From: Elymus sibiricus | Lineage: Eukaryota > Streptophyta > Magnoliopsida > Poales > Poaceae | NCBI GenBank assembly: GCA_039707655.1 | Contig: CM077672.1 | Coordinates: 355,800,031 to 355,864,030 of the forward strand | DNA: 64,000 nucleotides | Direction of reading: 5' to 3' | In this document: piece by piece, positions 11,279 through 23,271 of the stretch | How positions within the stretch are numbered: the stretch's first letter is position 1 | How the letters are laid out: each line of letters begins with the position of its first letter | Made by a program: the position numbers and the translations under genes | The notes under the pieces: model-generated | What the model was told of the DNA's origin: nothing | The model's input: only the letters and a program-made list of their open reading frames with translations | Databases searched by the model: none

Positions 11279-13159
11279 CTACAGAAACAGATGACTGATT
11301 AGTTATCATATAAGAGAGAAGAAATAAATTTGCACCAGCAATGGAAGTAGCACTTCTGCTGATGTTCCATATAAGCCGCATGCAAGGTGGACTTGAAATA
11401 TGACCTACGGTAAATTCAGTCCAAACTCAAATACTGTTCTTTGCTTCTAATCATGCACAGAATACCCAGAAAAAGCATGTCTAAAGAAAAGAAAACGCAA
11501 AGGTGATGCGAGTGTAAAGGGCAGTGGAAATACTTCAACTGGGCAAACTATATTGACACTAGCATTTCAAAGAGCAAAGTTGCTTCAATACCTACAAATA
11601 TACAAGCTTGCAAACAACGATGTACTAGCAGGAAACAGATCACCACAATAACACCCATGACCGTATCCAGCATACCAAAGAACAATACTCATGAAACAAA
11701 AACACAAAGAACAACATGTAGACTCGTGTATTATATGGGACATGAACCATACACCATACAAGTGACAAGATAATAAAGTAGAAGAACTATTTTCTAAACT
11801 AGTGAAATTCGGCATGGCATGCCAAATAGGGGATTGATATCAACAAGTTACATTGAAAGAGAAAAAGTGCAGAAACAAAACAAGCAATCCACTATAGAGA
11901 TGAAGTAATTATGAAGGCGGTAGCCGACAAGCAAGGTGAGTCCCCAAATACCCTAAATTTCCATCTCAGATGGTTGGTTTTAGTGGCAACTGGCAATCAA
12001 CCTCTCGCCTCACCCTAGCTCTCAAGCTAAACAAAAGAAGTCCAAAAACAGCAGGCTCAGGCCACAAAACTTGTTTCAAATGCTATTTGCAGAGAAGAGC
12101 GCGAAGATTGCTAATTGTCAGCCTACATCATGCTCAAGCAACAGCTTTCGTAATATGAGTCAAAATGACTTCCAAATGGTAAATTGGGATGTTAACATCG
12201 TTTCAGTATTCCATATAAAGTATAAGCATCTACCATTCCCTATGGTTTGGCACGATAAGAAAGCATCGATTTAGAGTGCATGCCACGTACAGGTCACATA
12301 AACAACTGAGCAGAATACCTAAATCACAACCAGCGATATCTCTGCTTCACCAATTTCACATACAAAAAAAGATTCCAGAAAGAATATAGCGGTATTTCCT
12401 CCGAAGAAACCAGAAAGAAAAAAAGCAGACGGTAACCTAGCTCGATTCAAGGAGAAGGCTAGGACAAAGAGTTGCCAATGGGAGCGGGAAAAATCCCCTA
12501 AGGCCTCGTTCGGTTGCATCGGGTTTGAGGGGGATTAAAGGGGATTGTGAGGGATTAAATCCCCTGTAAGTCAAATTCCTCCCCAATTCCCCTCAAACCT
12601 CTTCAATCCCCTTGGGGAAGGGATTAAACGAACAAGCCCTAAATGCTTTTTTTATCTCCAGGCTCCACGGGTCCAGGAAGTAGTCTGCCCCCACAATTTC
12701 TAAACTTGAGCAATCAGCATTTCAGCGTTTGGTCCGAACTAGTCAATCCAGATACCCATACTCAGCACTAGAAAAAAAATCCCTTCAGAAAAAATAATCT
12801 GACCATTTCCCTTTGCTGTCCGAATTTGGAGCAAAGGTGACCCTTCCCCCCTGATCCAAAATGGATGTGGTCTTCTAGCCCCGAACCAGCCCCTGACAAA
12901 AACCCTAAATCCCAGACCGCCATGAACCCCAATCCACCCGGCCCACCCTCCTATTCCCCACAACGCAAGCGCAATGCAGTATCCGTGAATCAATCCCATG
13001 TATGATCTAATGCTAAGCCCCCGCCTTTCCATTGCACCCGCCGCCCGCAACCCAAACCCCATACGACCCGCGCAGGGGTGGCAGGGAGAGCCACCACGGC
13101 GGGATCACGTCACGTCGAGGGAGAGGAGAAAGAGGAGCGGGAGCGGGAGGGGAGAAGGA
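11279..13159 (-). other. Putative 5' intron of the SNF2 pseudogene
   Basis: AT-rich DNA between the acceptor at 11279-11280 and a donor-like CCG|GTGAGC near 13167 on the minus strand. It has no credible coding frame. It contains the Tourist-like MITE at 12502-12639. Confidence 0.4.
12502..12639. mobile_element. Tourist-like (PIF/Harbinger) MITE
   Basis: 138-bp element with imperfect terminal inverted repeats: GGCCTCGTTCGGTT at the left, and the right end reads GGGCTTGTTCGTTT on the reverse strand. It is flanked by a 3-bp TAA duplication (12499-12501 and 12640-12642). The interior has inverted GGGATT/AATCCC motifs. Size, TSD and TIR all fit the Tourist group; there is no coding capacity. Confidence 0.8.
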
Positions 13160-13340
13160 CGCTCACCGGAGAGGTCTGCTGGGGGGTCTACGCCGGGGGC
13201 GACGTCCATGGCTGGCCGCTGGCGGCGAAGAGGCGAGGGGGGAGGGCTGGCGGCGGCGACGAGGAGAGGGGAGGGCTGACGGCGGCGACGAGGCGAGGGG
13301 GAGGGCTGGAGGCGCGGTGAGCGGTGCCGTGGTTTATGGG
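13160..13340 (-). promoter_or_regulatory. Probable untranslated first exon and promoter of the SNF2 pseudogene
   Basis: A short GC-rich island (GGCGG/GAGG-rich) stands out from AT-rich surroundings and carries a donor-like site on the minus strand near 13167. Grass genes often have such GC-rich first exons. Plus-strand open frames across it are low-complexity and not convincing. Upstream (13341-13400), ATTCGATAAAA occurs twice. Confidence 0.35.
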
Positions 13341-14128
13341 GTTATTCGATAAAATGTCCGTCTTTTACTCACTCTTGTCCATTCGATAAAAGGCTCTATT
13401 TAGGGTTTTGTCCAATGACTACTTTGCCCCTGTCCCCTCTTTCTCTCCTCTTCAAAAAAACCATCAAATTCCTAATCATAGACCAAAATCTCATGATTGA
13501 GACTAGAATTGCAAGTAAAGTGAAGTCATAACAATCTAGATTTACAAAGTCTCGGGGGTTGAGAGTGAGCAACTGAGTAGCATATGAACTATTTAGGTTA
13601 GCCACGAGATATTTTCGCGCCTTTTTTTTTTTACATTGATGATCCCGTCTGTTATTATTGGCTAATTAATAAAGCGATCTCGTCTCTCGTGTTTTTTCCT
13701 CGCTATCTGGTAGTGGGCATAAATACCAAAAAAAACGTGGTTGGAATAATCTAGCAATACTAGTTTTACAACTACTGTCAAAGTACATAACAAAACAATT
13801 ACAATACTCCTTTCATTAAGGCACGAGGGTTTCTTATTCCACGAGAACGAAAATATGTTTCCATTCTTTCATATACTAGGGGGTAAACAATACTAAAGAA
13901 TGTAGGTTCATAATAATGAGTTCAATCTAGTAGATTGAGTAACACATAGCAGCGAGGCCCTGCCCATCAGTATTCCGCGTAAGTGTTTCATTATAGATAC
14001 CAATGATGGTAGTCTGGTTGTGGTTGCAGGGCTCTAGCCACGTGGCTTCATCAACACTTTTGTTTCTACGGTTGTCCCAGTGTTTCCTTACATCGGCAAG
14101 TTAGGCCTACCATTAGTCAGTGGCGTAT
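13341..14128. other. Intergenic DNA upstream of the SNF2 pseudogene
   Basis: AT-rich sequence with poly(T) at 13620-13632. I see no gene. It ends in the 5-bp target site CGTAT (14124-14128) of element C, and the same five bases recur at 49173-49177. The sequence right of 49173 was therefore originally contiguous with this stretch. Confidence 0.6.
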
Positions 14129-15677
14129 TGCTACTTGTAGTCTGCATTGGTATTTCCCCAAGAGAAGAGGATGATGCAGTATAGTAAAGATAAGTATTTC
14201 CCTCAGTTAAGAACCAAGGTTATCAATCCAGTAGGAGAACCAAGCAAAATTCCGTTAAGCGCACCTGCACATACGAGAGCAAACACTTGCACCCAACGCA
14301 AATAAGAGGGTTGTCAATCCTCTTATCGGTTATTTGCAAGGATTAAATCTTATCGAGGTAAATAGATAAACTAAAATACTAATTAAAATAAAAGTAAATA
14401 AATTGCAGCAAAGTATTTTTAGGTTTTTTATATGATAAAGATAGACCCGGGGGCCATAGTTTTCACTAGAGGCTTCTCTCTCGAGCACAGAAACATACGG
14501 TGGGTAAACAAATTACTGTTGAGCAATTGATAGAAAAGCAAATCATTATGACGGATTCATGGCAATGATCATGTATATAGGCATCACGTCTGAGACAAGT
14601 AGACCGACTCCTGCCTGCATCTACTACTATTACTCCACTCATCGACCGCTATCCAGCATGCATCTAGAGTATTAAGTAATAAAAACATAGTAACGCCTTA
14701 AGCAAGATGACATGATGTAGAGAAGCAAATTCAAGCAATATGAATAAACCCCATCTTTTTATCCTTAATGACAACAATACAAATACGTGGCATGTTCCCT
14801 TCTGTCACTGGGATTGAGCACCGCAAGATTGAACCCATCACAAAGCACATCTCCCATTGCAAGATAAATCAACCTAGTAGGCCAAACCAAATCGATAGAT
14901 CGGAGAGAAATACAAAGCTATATTTAATCATGCATAAAAGAGTTCAGAGAAGACTCAAATATTTCTCATGAATAATCTGATCATAAACTCACAATTCATC
15001 GGATCCCAACAAACACACGCAAAAGAAGATTACATCGGATAGAACTCCAAGAACATCGAGGAGAACATGGTATTGAAGATCAAAGAGAGAGAAGAAGCCA
15101 TCTAGCTACTAGCTATGGACACGTAGGTCTGTGGTAAACTACTCACACATCATCGAAAGGGCAGCAAGGTTGATGTAGAAGCCCTCCGTGATCGATTCCC
15201 CCTCCGGTAGAGTACCGAAAAAGGCCTTCAGATGCGATCATGGAAGAACAGAGGCTTGCGGCGGCGGAAAGGTTTTCTCTTCTGACTCTTTGATGGTTTC
15301 CGAATATTTGTGAATTTATAGGAGTGGAATTAGGTCAAACGGAGCCACGTGGGCCCCACAAGGCATCAGGGCGCCCCTCCTGGGGCCGCACCCTGTTGCC
15401 TTGTGGAGGCTTCGCGAACCTTATGGCCTCCTCTCCAAGTCTCCAGGGTCTCTTTTGTCCAGAAAAAAATCTCCAAAAAGTTTCGTGGCATTTGAACTTC
15501 GTTTGGTATTGTTTCTCTAAAAAGCAAAAAACAAGCAGAAAACAGCAACTGGCACTGGGCAGTAGGTTAATAGGTTAGTCCCAAAAAATGATATATAATT
15601 GCATATAAAAACATCCAAGATTGATACTATAATAGCATGGAACAATAAAAAATTATAGATACGTTGGAGACGTATCA
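14129..15677 (-). repeat. 3' LTR of element C (1549 bp)
   Basis: On minus it starts TGATACGTCTCCAACGTATC at 15677 and ends ACTACAAGTAGCA at 14129. It is the same subfamily as 47620-49172, sharing indels and the CTCTCCAAGTCTCCAGGGTC segment. The D LTRs are a related but distinct subfamily. Confidence 0.9.
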
Positions 15678-16722
15678 AGCATCCCCAAGCTTAATTCCTG
15701 CTCGTCCTCGAGTAGGTAAATGATAAAAACAGAATTTTTGATGTGGAATGCTACCTATCATGTTTCATCATGTAATCTTTCTCTTACGGTATGAATAATA
15801 AGATCCAAATGATTCAAAGCAATAGTCTATAATTTGATATAAAGGCATCAATACTCAGTCATACTAACAAACAATCATGCCTTTCAAAATAAAAATGCTA
15901 AAGAACGTTATCCCTACAAAATCATATAATCCTGTCATGCTCCATCTTCTTCAGACAAAGTATTTCTCATGCACTACCCCGATGACAAGCCGAGCAATTG
16001 GTTCATACTTTTTAACGCGCTTCAGCTTTTTCAACTCCCACTCAATACATGAGCGCAAGCCATGGATATAGCACTATGAGTGGAATAGAGTGTGGTGTTA
16101 GAGGTAAATAAGAGAAGTCAAAAATAAGAAGATAGTCTCACATCGACGAGGCTAATCAACGGGCTATGGAGATGCCCATCAATTGATGTCAACGCAAGGA
16201 GTAGGGATTGCCATGCAATGGATGCACTAAGAGCTATAAGTTTATGAAAGCTCAACATGAAAACTAAGTGGGTGTGCATCCAACTTGCTTGCTCATGAAG
16301 ACCTCGGGCATTTGAGGAAGCCCGTCATCGGAATATACAAGCCAAGTTCTATAATGAAAAATTCCCACTAGTATATGAAAGTGACAAAATAGGAGACTCT
16401 CTATATGAAAAACATGGTGCTACTCTGAAGCACAAGTGTGGAAAAATGATAGTAACATTGCACCTTCTCTCTTTTTCTCTCATTTTTTTTTCATGGCTCT
16501 TTTTTGCCTCTTTTTTTTAGAACGGTCTCATGGACCTCATCCCCACTTTTTCGAGGACTCATTAGTCTCCATCATTCTTTCCTCACTGGGACAATGCTCT
16601 AATAATGATGATCATCACACCTCTATTTACTTACAACTCAACATTACAACTCGATACTAGAACAAAAGTATGACTCTATATGAATCCCTCTGGCAAAGTA
16701 CCAGGATGTGCAATGATGCTAG
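15678..16722 (-). other. 3' interior of element C
   Basis: Begins on the minus-strand side with the polypurine tract AAGCTTGGGGATGC abutting the 3' LTR. It is otherwise AT-rich and non-coding, and its closest counterpart is the interior of D next to its 3' LTR. It stops at 16722 with the GCTAG target site of element A and resumes at 44757. Confidence 0.8.
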
Positions 16723-18299
16723 TGTAGGAGATATGCCCTAGAGGCAATAATAAATGTTATTATTTATCCCCATGTTCCTAATTAAGTTTATATTCCGTGC
16801 TATAACTGCTATGGTTCTCGAGTCTATAATAACCATGAGGCTCGGAGGAAGACTCATATGCACGTGTGGAATAATGAACGATGAAATGTATTCCTAGTCT
16901 GGCCTCTAATACTAGCTCAAGTGTTGCATGATGATCCTGTTTTCCTGATCATGGGCATGACTATGCCGGCAACTTTGAGGGCACAATGTTAGAAGAACAC
17001 TTGTGTTGAATCGACCCGAATTGATGTTATGCTATGAGATACATTCGTCACAAGTTAATGGTTAATAACACAGAGATGGTTTACGTTTGCATAGTTCCTT
17101 AGACCATGAGAGTATCGAGTTTCTTCATGCTTGCTTCATGAACTTTGGGGTTTGTTAAACGCCATCCGTAAATGGGTGGCTATTACGGCGGCTTACGGGT
17201 TCATGGGAAAGTGTGACAAGGGACTTGATAGCTCAAGATTGGGATTTGCTCCTCCGACGATGGAGAGATATTCTTTGGGCCCTCTCGGTGTTACGGTATC
17301 CATCATCGTCTGACCAGACACAATGTGATTTGATCACTGGGATGCCGGAACACGGGAACAAGAAAAGAGAACAAAACCGGTAACGAGGTAACCGGCATTG
17401 TGGACAAGTGTTGATCCACGGGAATGCCGATAAATCTCACCTCGGGTGTTTGTAACATATCGCGAAGCGACAGGAATAGCACACGGCAACTGGAGGTTCA
17501 CTCGAATATTTATTCGTGTGGGTATAGGGGTCAATATGGGTGTCCACGGCTCCGATGTTGATCATTGATCGGAAAGTGTTCCGGTCATGTCTATACTTCA
17601 CCGAACCTATAGGGTCACACGCTTAAGGGCCATCTATCTGCAGAATACTAGACAGGGAGTCTGAGAGAAAGTCACCGGAAAAGTTTCGGAGACAGCGGAA
17701 GAGTTCCGGAGAGAGAACACAGGAAGAGTTTCGGTAAAACTGAAAAGTTGTTTCGGGGTATACCATTAAGTCAAATTGGTTTCGGCACACGCCTTGAAAT
17801 TCTTGGAGGGTGCCAGAATTGTTCTGGGAACTTCTGGGATTTTTCCGGAGAAAAAACCCGGAAATGTTCCGGAGCTGCCGGAACCGCTTTGGTTGCTTTT
17901 CGCAGATGAATATCACTAATCCGGAATTGTTTCAGAACGCATCCAAAATTATTTTAGTGGGTACTGGAAATGTTCTAAGACCTACAGAAATATTTTCGGA
18001 TTTAACGGTCACGGAAAATTGTTTCCGTGAATAGTGAAAATCACTTTATGGTTACTTTTTTGGAAAACCACCTTTTTGGCCTTTGCTCCAAAATATCTTG
18101 GGGATGACATGGATGGATAGGAGCCCCTTTTGAAGGGGCCCCACTAGGTGTAGCCGGCCAAGATGTGGAGCTCCATGGAGCTCCACTTGCCTTCCCTCTA
18201 TCGAGCTCCACTTGCCTTCCCATTTAGCCCTTCATATGGGACATATTGTATGGGCATTTTGGTATTTTTCCAAGTGCCACCCTACCCCTTGGGATTTCC

Positions 18300-18308
18300 T
18301 ATAAATAG
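18300..18308 (+). promoter_or_regulatory. TATA box in 5' LTR of A
   Basis: TATAAATAG preceded by GGGATTTCC. Transcription should start roughly 30 bp downstream. The tandem array would then lie in the transcribed R/U5 part. Confidence 0.55.
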
Positions 18309-18529
18309 AGGGGGAGAGGAGCTCTCCACACTCACTCACTCTCTCATACACAATGCCATGCAATGATCTGGCTTCTTCTCTCCCTCCCACGAAAAGAGTT
18401 TCGTAGAGCTGAAAGGTTGTCTGGGTTTCGGTGGGAACTAGTTCTGGACGGCGAAGGCCTACCGGATAGATGACACCGTATGTGTGCAACCCTGTAGAGA
18501 GGTCGTAGGTTCGATCTTTTTGCCCGAGG

Positions 18530-18716
18530 GGCTGTTCGAGGGTGCCTCCCGAAGGGCTGTCCGAGTGACCGTCCGAGTTTTGAGGGTCCTCCCGAAAGGC
18601 TGTCCATGACACCATCCGAGGGACTGTTCGACCGCCTCCCGAAGGGCTGTCCGTGACACCGTCCGAGGGACTGTCCGACCGCCTCCCGGAGGGCTATCCG
18701 ACGAGCAGACAAGGGA
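18530..18716 (+). repeat. Tandem array (~47-bp unit) in A LTR
   Basis: Four units begin CTCCCGAAGGGCTGTCCG or a close variant. The matching region of the 3' LTR (44440-44555) has three. Since both LTRs are copied from one template at insertion, the unit number changed afterwards. Confidence 0.75.
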
Positions 18717-18906
18717 GAACATCCTCGCGGTTGGGAGGTTGTAAATCCTAGTTGCGGGGATCTGCACCGACGATCTACATCGACTCTACTTTCGCTGTGC
18801 TACGAGTCGGTAACGATCGGATCAAAACCTTGTATGCAGTCTTCATAGTGGTCCTGGGCTGGTGCGTAGGTCGGAAAATTTTTGTTTTCTGCTGCGTTCC
18901 CCTACA

Positions 18907-21747
18907 GTGGGATCAGAGCCGTGCTATGCGTAGATGCAGGTTACGATCTATAATACATAGAGATGTATGGGTATTGAATAATATAATTTTGTAGTAGATG
19001 AGATCTATTGCTGAAAATTATTTATGCGGATAGCAGATGAAATCTGTTACCCGATGTTCTTGTTGCTTCTCTGAAATTTGCGTATTTTTGATCTTGATAA
19101 CGGCATGGTGGAGTTTCAAAGTTCTGGCAATCCGCGATCATGATTGATCAACGAAGTGCTAGCAGTTCGTTGAATTCCACCATAGTTAAAAGAAAGATGA
19201 AATTTCGCAGACAAAAGGGCAATGCAGATATGATCTGCACGAGGGTCATGCGTATGACGAAGTTCAGTATGGGGCTCGAGATTCTATTATCTCGTGTTTC
19301 ATACACTCCGTAAAGTTAATCTAGCGACTTGAATAATCATACTTGATGATGGACGTAGGTAGCTTCGGTTTGTTTCGAAACCTTAGAAGCCACGTAAATT
19401 AAAATCTTGTATAAACCGATTAGAGGCGTCTAACTTGGTTTTGCAGGATGTGCATGTGATGTGGTATAGCAGTTCTCATATTTAATTTGATTATGTATGA
19501 GATGACTATATAATGTAAATTAACATGACCTGCGAGTCATGATTCAGTATGATGGCTGGAGCCATGTGATTGTCACTTTAATGACCTGCGTGTCAACCTT
19601 TTGTAATGTATTATTTTATTAGCTATAGAGATAGCAATATTATCTGGTGCATCGACAAGGTGGTGGCAATCTTTGCGAAGGTGAACACCGATGCAAATGC
19701 CGAAGACGAAGAAATAAAAGACTTATCCGTCAGAAAGGGCTATACTGTATCATGCTATTATGAAATGCCTGAGATGTTTATCCCTTATTATGCACCCTTT
19801 TTGATTGTGCAGTAGTCGCTTTTATTAGGGTGATCTCTCACAAAAATATCAAGTAGTTAGTGTTCTCCCAAGTGTAGCACCGTCACGGCACCTATCTCTT
19901 CGGGGTATCACATGGATACATGGGTACGAACGATTAGAGAAGTGTGAGGCGGCTGAGTTGAGACCTCGCAGCGAGATCACTTGGTTGTCTTGACATTCCG
20001 GAGGATCGTCCTGAGCTCGGAATACGCCCATAGAAAGATGAACAAGAGTCACATAGATATGTGATTGGCAAGTTGGCCTACCGATTGCAATTTTCGTCAC
20101 TTGAGATGGATACATCCTTGGCGTTGAATTTCAATATGGATCTTGAATCACTCACAATAAATTATGAGAGATATTGATTTGAGTGGGAGTGCACTATAGA
20201 ATTAACTTGTTTAATTCTCGGTGCAATTAATTATGAACACTGTCTAAGTGTGAGTTGCATAATAGTTGTAGAAAAATGGCTCCCGTTTCCACCTTCCCTA
20301 TTAAAATTGAATAGCTATTAAATATCTAGTTAAAACTTTATGGTTGGTAACGTAATGTGAGGATTGTCCTCAAGAGTGCCGAGAAGGACTTTGTCCTATC
20401 GCATACTTTTGGTATTCTCCCGCTAATGCTATGGATGATGTGACTCTCGTCCTTCGATCCAAAAGCTAGAATTTCGTTACGGACAAGTGCAAAATGTTTG
20501 CTTCCATGAGACCCGAACTTCAAAAGTTTGGGATAGCTATGCGATATTCATGGAACTGAAAATTAGTTTCAGATACAAACAAAGGCTAGAAGATATGGGA
20601 TATCCAAAGAAATGTTTGTTTTGTAAATTATTAGTAAAGTGTTTACTATGCATTAGACTGATAAGAGAGGGATCCAGAAGATCGCCTGTCATATGATGAA
20701 GGTGAATAAAACAATAACTTAAAGAGAAAGGAAATGTCCAAAGGGTGTTAGTGTGACTTACACGCCTAGGAAGTCCGGGGCTGACGCCACTCTTAAAGTT
20801 GGGTGCTTCTTCTGAGAGTAGGAGAAATACTAAAAGTTAAACTGTTAGAAGTATAAAGGCAAAAAGAGAGAAGACTGGAATATCCAGCTCATGTATGAAT
20901 GTCATACGAGTTATAGATGTATGGAAGGCTGGTCAAAGAAATAGTTCTTGGGAATTATGATTAAACATGTTAATCACTGATTCTTGGGTATTATGAGTTG
21001 ATCACAGAGATAGCCGCTCGATTGCATTCTGTTGTGACTCGATGCAAGAACTATTATGGCCTAAAAAACTTGCCAGTAACGAGGTTTAGATATGCGCCAG
21101 GAACATAGTAAAAGTTGCTATACTCGGTACATTACATATGTATTTATTTTCATAATTCATTTTAGAGTTTTTATACACTTTAGCCCATTGCATAAAGTAT
21201 CTTGCAAGAAGGTTATTCATAAGAGAACTTTTGATGTTCGGTGTTATGAATAACATAAGGGCCATACTTTTATCATGTATGAGATGTATGTTATGAATAT
21301 TGATAATAATATATTACCTCTGTGTTTACTTTCATAATTCATTTTAGAGTTTTATACACTCTAACCCATTGCACAATGTTTGTTGCAAGAGGGTTGTTCA
21401 TAAAAGAACAATTGTTGTTCGGTATCATGAATAACATAAGGGACATGCTTCCATCATGGATGGGATGTATGTTATGAATATTGATGGTAATATGATACAT
21501 CCATAACACTGACGCTTAATGTCGCAAGACTAAAAGAATACCACATATGTGTGGCACTGCATTTGGTCACATTGGAGAAACCCGCATGGAGAAATTCCAT
21601 TATGATGGATTTTGAAGTCATTTGATTATGAATCATCTGACACTTGCAACTTTCGTCCGAGAAGTGAAATGTCTGAAATACCGTTCACAGGCCATAAGGA
21701 ACGAGCAACGAACTTATTGGTGATCATACGTTTTGATGTATGTAGTC
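18907..21747 (+). other. 5' interior of Copia element A
   Basis: PBS followed by a long leader and a heavily decayed region where gag and protease should be. No frame exceeds about 90 codons and I cannot recognise gag motifs by eye. It ends at the TAGTC target site of element E (21743-21747). Confidence 0.6.
21148..21500 (+). repeat. 182-bp tandem duplication inside A
   Basis: Two diverged head-to-tail copies (about 21148-21329 and 21330-21500) each carry CATAATTCATTTTAGAGTTT, a TTCATAA(A/G)AGAAC motif and ATGAATAACATAAGGG. The shift is 182 bp. No coding potential. Confidence 0.75.
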
Positions 21748-22567
21748 TGTCGTGGTGAAATCACGGCAGATGCCATGAGATGGCTAAACGTGGGGGGCTG
21801 CGTGAGGACGCCGGTGGGTTCCGGAAGCGAGGTTGGCACGCGCGTGCGGGAGACACAAGGCGTACCCAGGTTCGGGGCCCTCCGGGGAGGTAACACCTTT
21901 AGTCCTGCCGAATGGGATGATAGGCTCAAAGGATACAATGGTGCTCCTGGAGCTGTTTGGGCGGAGGAGGAAGAAAGGGGTTAGGCCGCCGTTCCGCCTC
22001 TCCTGTGAGTGTGAGTGTGTGTTGCTACTGAGCTGAACATCATCGACGACCCCCTGCATGGAGGCCTCCTGGGGGGTCTTATAGCCCGACCCCCAGGGTT
22101 ACATGGGTAAAACAACACACTGCGGGACCCGGATGTCGGCGTCTGGAGCCGGCTGGGGGGCCCGCCTGCTGCTGGGCCCCGCCGGCTGCTCGCCACTATG
22201 GCCCGTCGCCTCGTGCGTCATGGGGTGGTGGGCGTCGTGGGGACTGCAGTGGCGCGCTGGTGCTGACGCTGGTCGTCCCGGTCAGCGGGGTTGGCAGCTC
22301 TGCCGTCGCGCCTTCCCGAGATGGATTGCGCTGTAGCCACGCCCTCCCGTCGTGGAGGGCTGTGTTGTCGTTGGGAGCGATGGGACGACCGCTGACCCGT
22401 CGCCAGCCGGCTAGCGGACAACCAGACCTGGCCCGGGGCCGGGCCTAGCTGGCTCGCATTGGAAAGTCGGCCGGACGGCCAGCCGGCGGGGAGGGGCATG
22501 GGCTGCCCCGACGTTTTGAAAAGGGGCTCTGGGTCCGCTTGCCTACCCGGGGGTCATCCCCCCGACA
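21748..22567 (-). repeat. 3' LTR of element E (820 bp)
   Basis: TGTCGTGGTGAAATCACGGC at the left and GGGGTCATCCCCCCGACA at the right; both strands give TG...CA ends. It is highly similar to 39384-40189. The minus-strand polypurine CTTCGGGGACTAC lies just outside at 22568-22580, which fixes the orientation. Confidence 0.9.
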
Positions 22568-23271
22568 GTAGTCCCCGAAGCTGTAAAGGCTCGCCGGCTC
22601 CAGGCGGGGGAGGCTTTGCAGCTTATCCCCGCCCCGAAGGAGCGCGGTTGCGTGGCGAGGAAGTGCTGGCTTGAGGCCGCCATTCGCCGGCTGCCGGGAG
22701 CCGGGTCGAGGTACTCGACCGTGCCGGAGTCCGAATGGTTCAGCCGGCTGGTCCAGCCGATACGGGGGAGCGCCCCAGTCGCTTGACGAAGCCCCGCCAC
22801 GTGTATCCCAGCGGCCGATGAGGCCTGCCATGCCACGCGCGTGACGGGACATCGCGGTGGGCTGAGTCCCACCAGGCCGCGGCATCGGCCCGCGCGCGGG
22901 ATTTACTGCGGCCGCACGCGCCTGTTGGAATTCTCGGGGCAGTTAAGGCATGCCTTAATGCGCCCGTGCATTGCGGGGGAGTGGGGATCGTGGGCGCAGA
23001 CGATCCCACTCCCCCATGTCCCGCCGTGGTCTTTAAATGGGAAGGGAGGGGGAGAGGCCGAGGCATTCGCTCCCTTGCCCCCGCCCGTTGCTTCGTCTCC
23101 ACCTCTCCACACTCCTTCTCGCGCGCACCGCCGCCGTAGGCCGTCGCCCGCTCACCATCGCCCGCTCGAGCTACTACCACGCTGTGCTGCAACCCTCGCG
23201 CGGCCATTCTCTCCCCGCTCCACCGACGCCGCTCTCTTTCTCCTTCGCCCGCGCCCCTCCCGCTCTCGCCG
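22568..23271 (+). promoter_or_regulatory. Putative promoter/leader of the antisense gene in E
   Basis: GC-rich 0.7 kb between the E 3' LTR and the antisense ATG. A TATA-like TTTAAATGG at about 23032-23040 is followed by a pyrimidine-rich leader (CTCCACCTCTCCACACTCC). The promoter function is inferred from position only. Confidence 0.4.

Larger units (their letters stand above)
16723..18906 (+). repeat. 5' LTR of Copia element A (2184 bp)
   Basis: TGTAGGAGATATGCC...CCCCTACA. It is 72 bp longer than the 3' LTR. One extra unit of about 47 bp lies in the GC-rich tandem array (18530-18716), and a short duplication of GAGCTCCACTTGCCTTCCC lies near 18178-18222. Confidence 0.9.

Noticed and set aside
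12998..13352. Overlapping plus-strand frames in the GC-rich island
   Set aside because: R/G/E-rich low complexity in three frames at once; better explained as a GC-rich first exon and promoter of the minus-strand gene.
19606..19815. Small acidic ORF in the leader of Copia element A
   Set aside because: Decayed and disrupted in the sister copy in B (1-420), so not a conserved protein.
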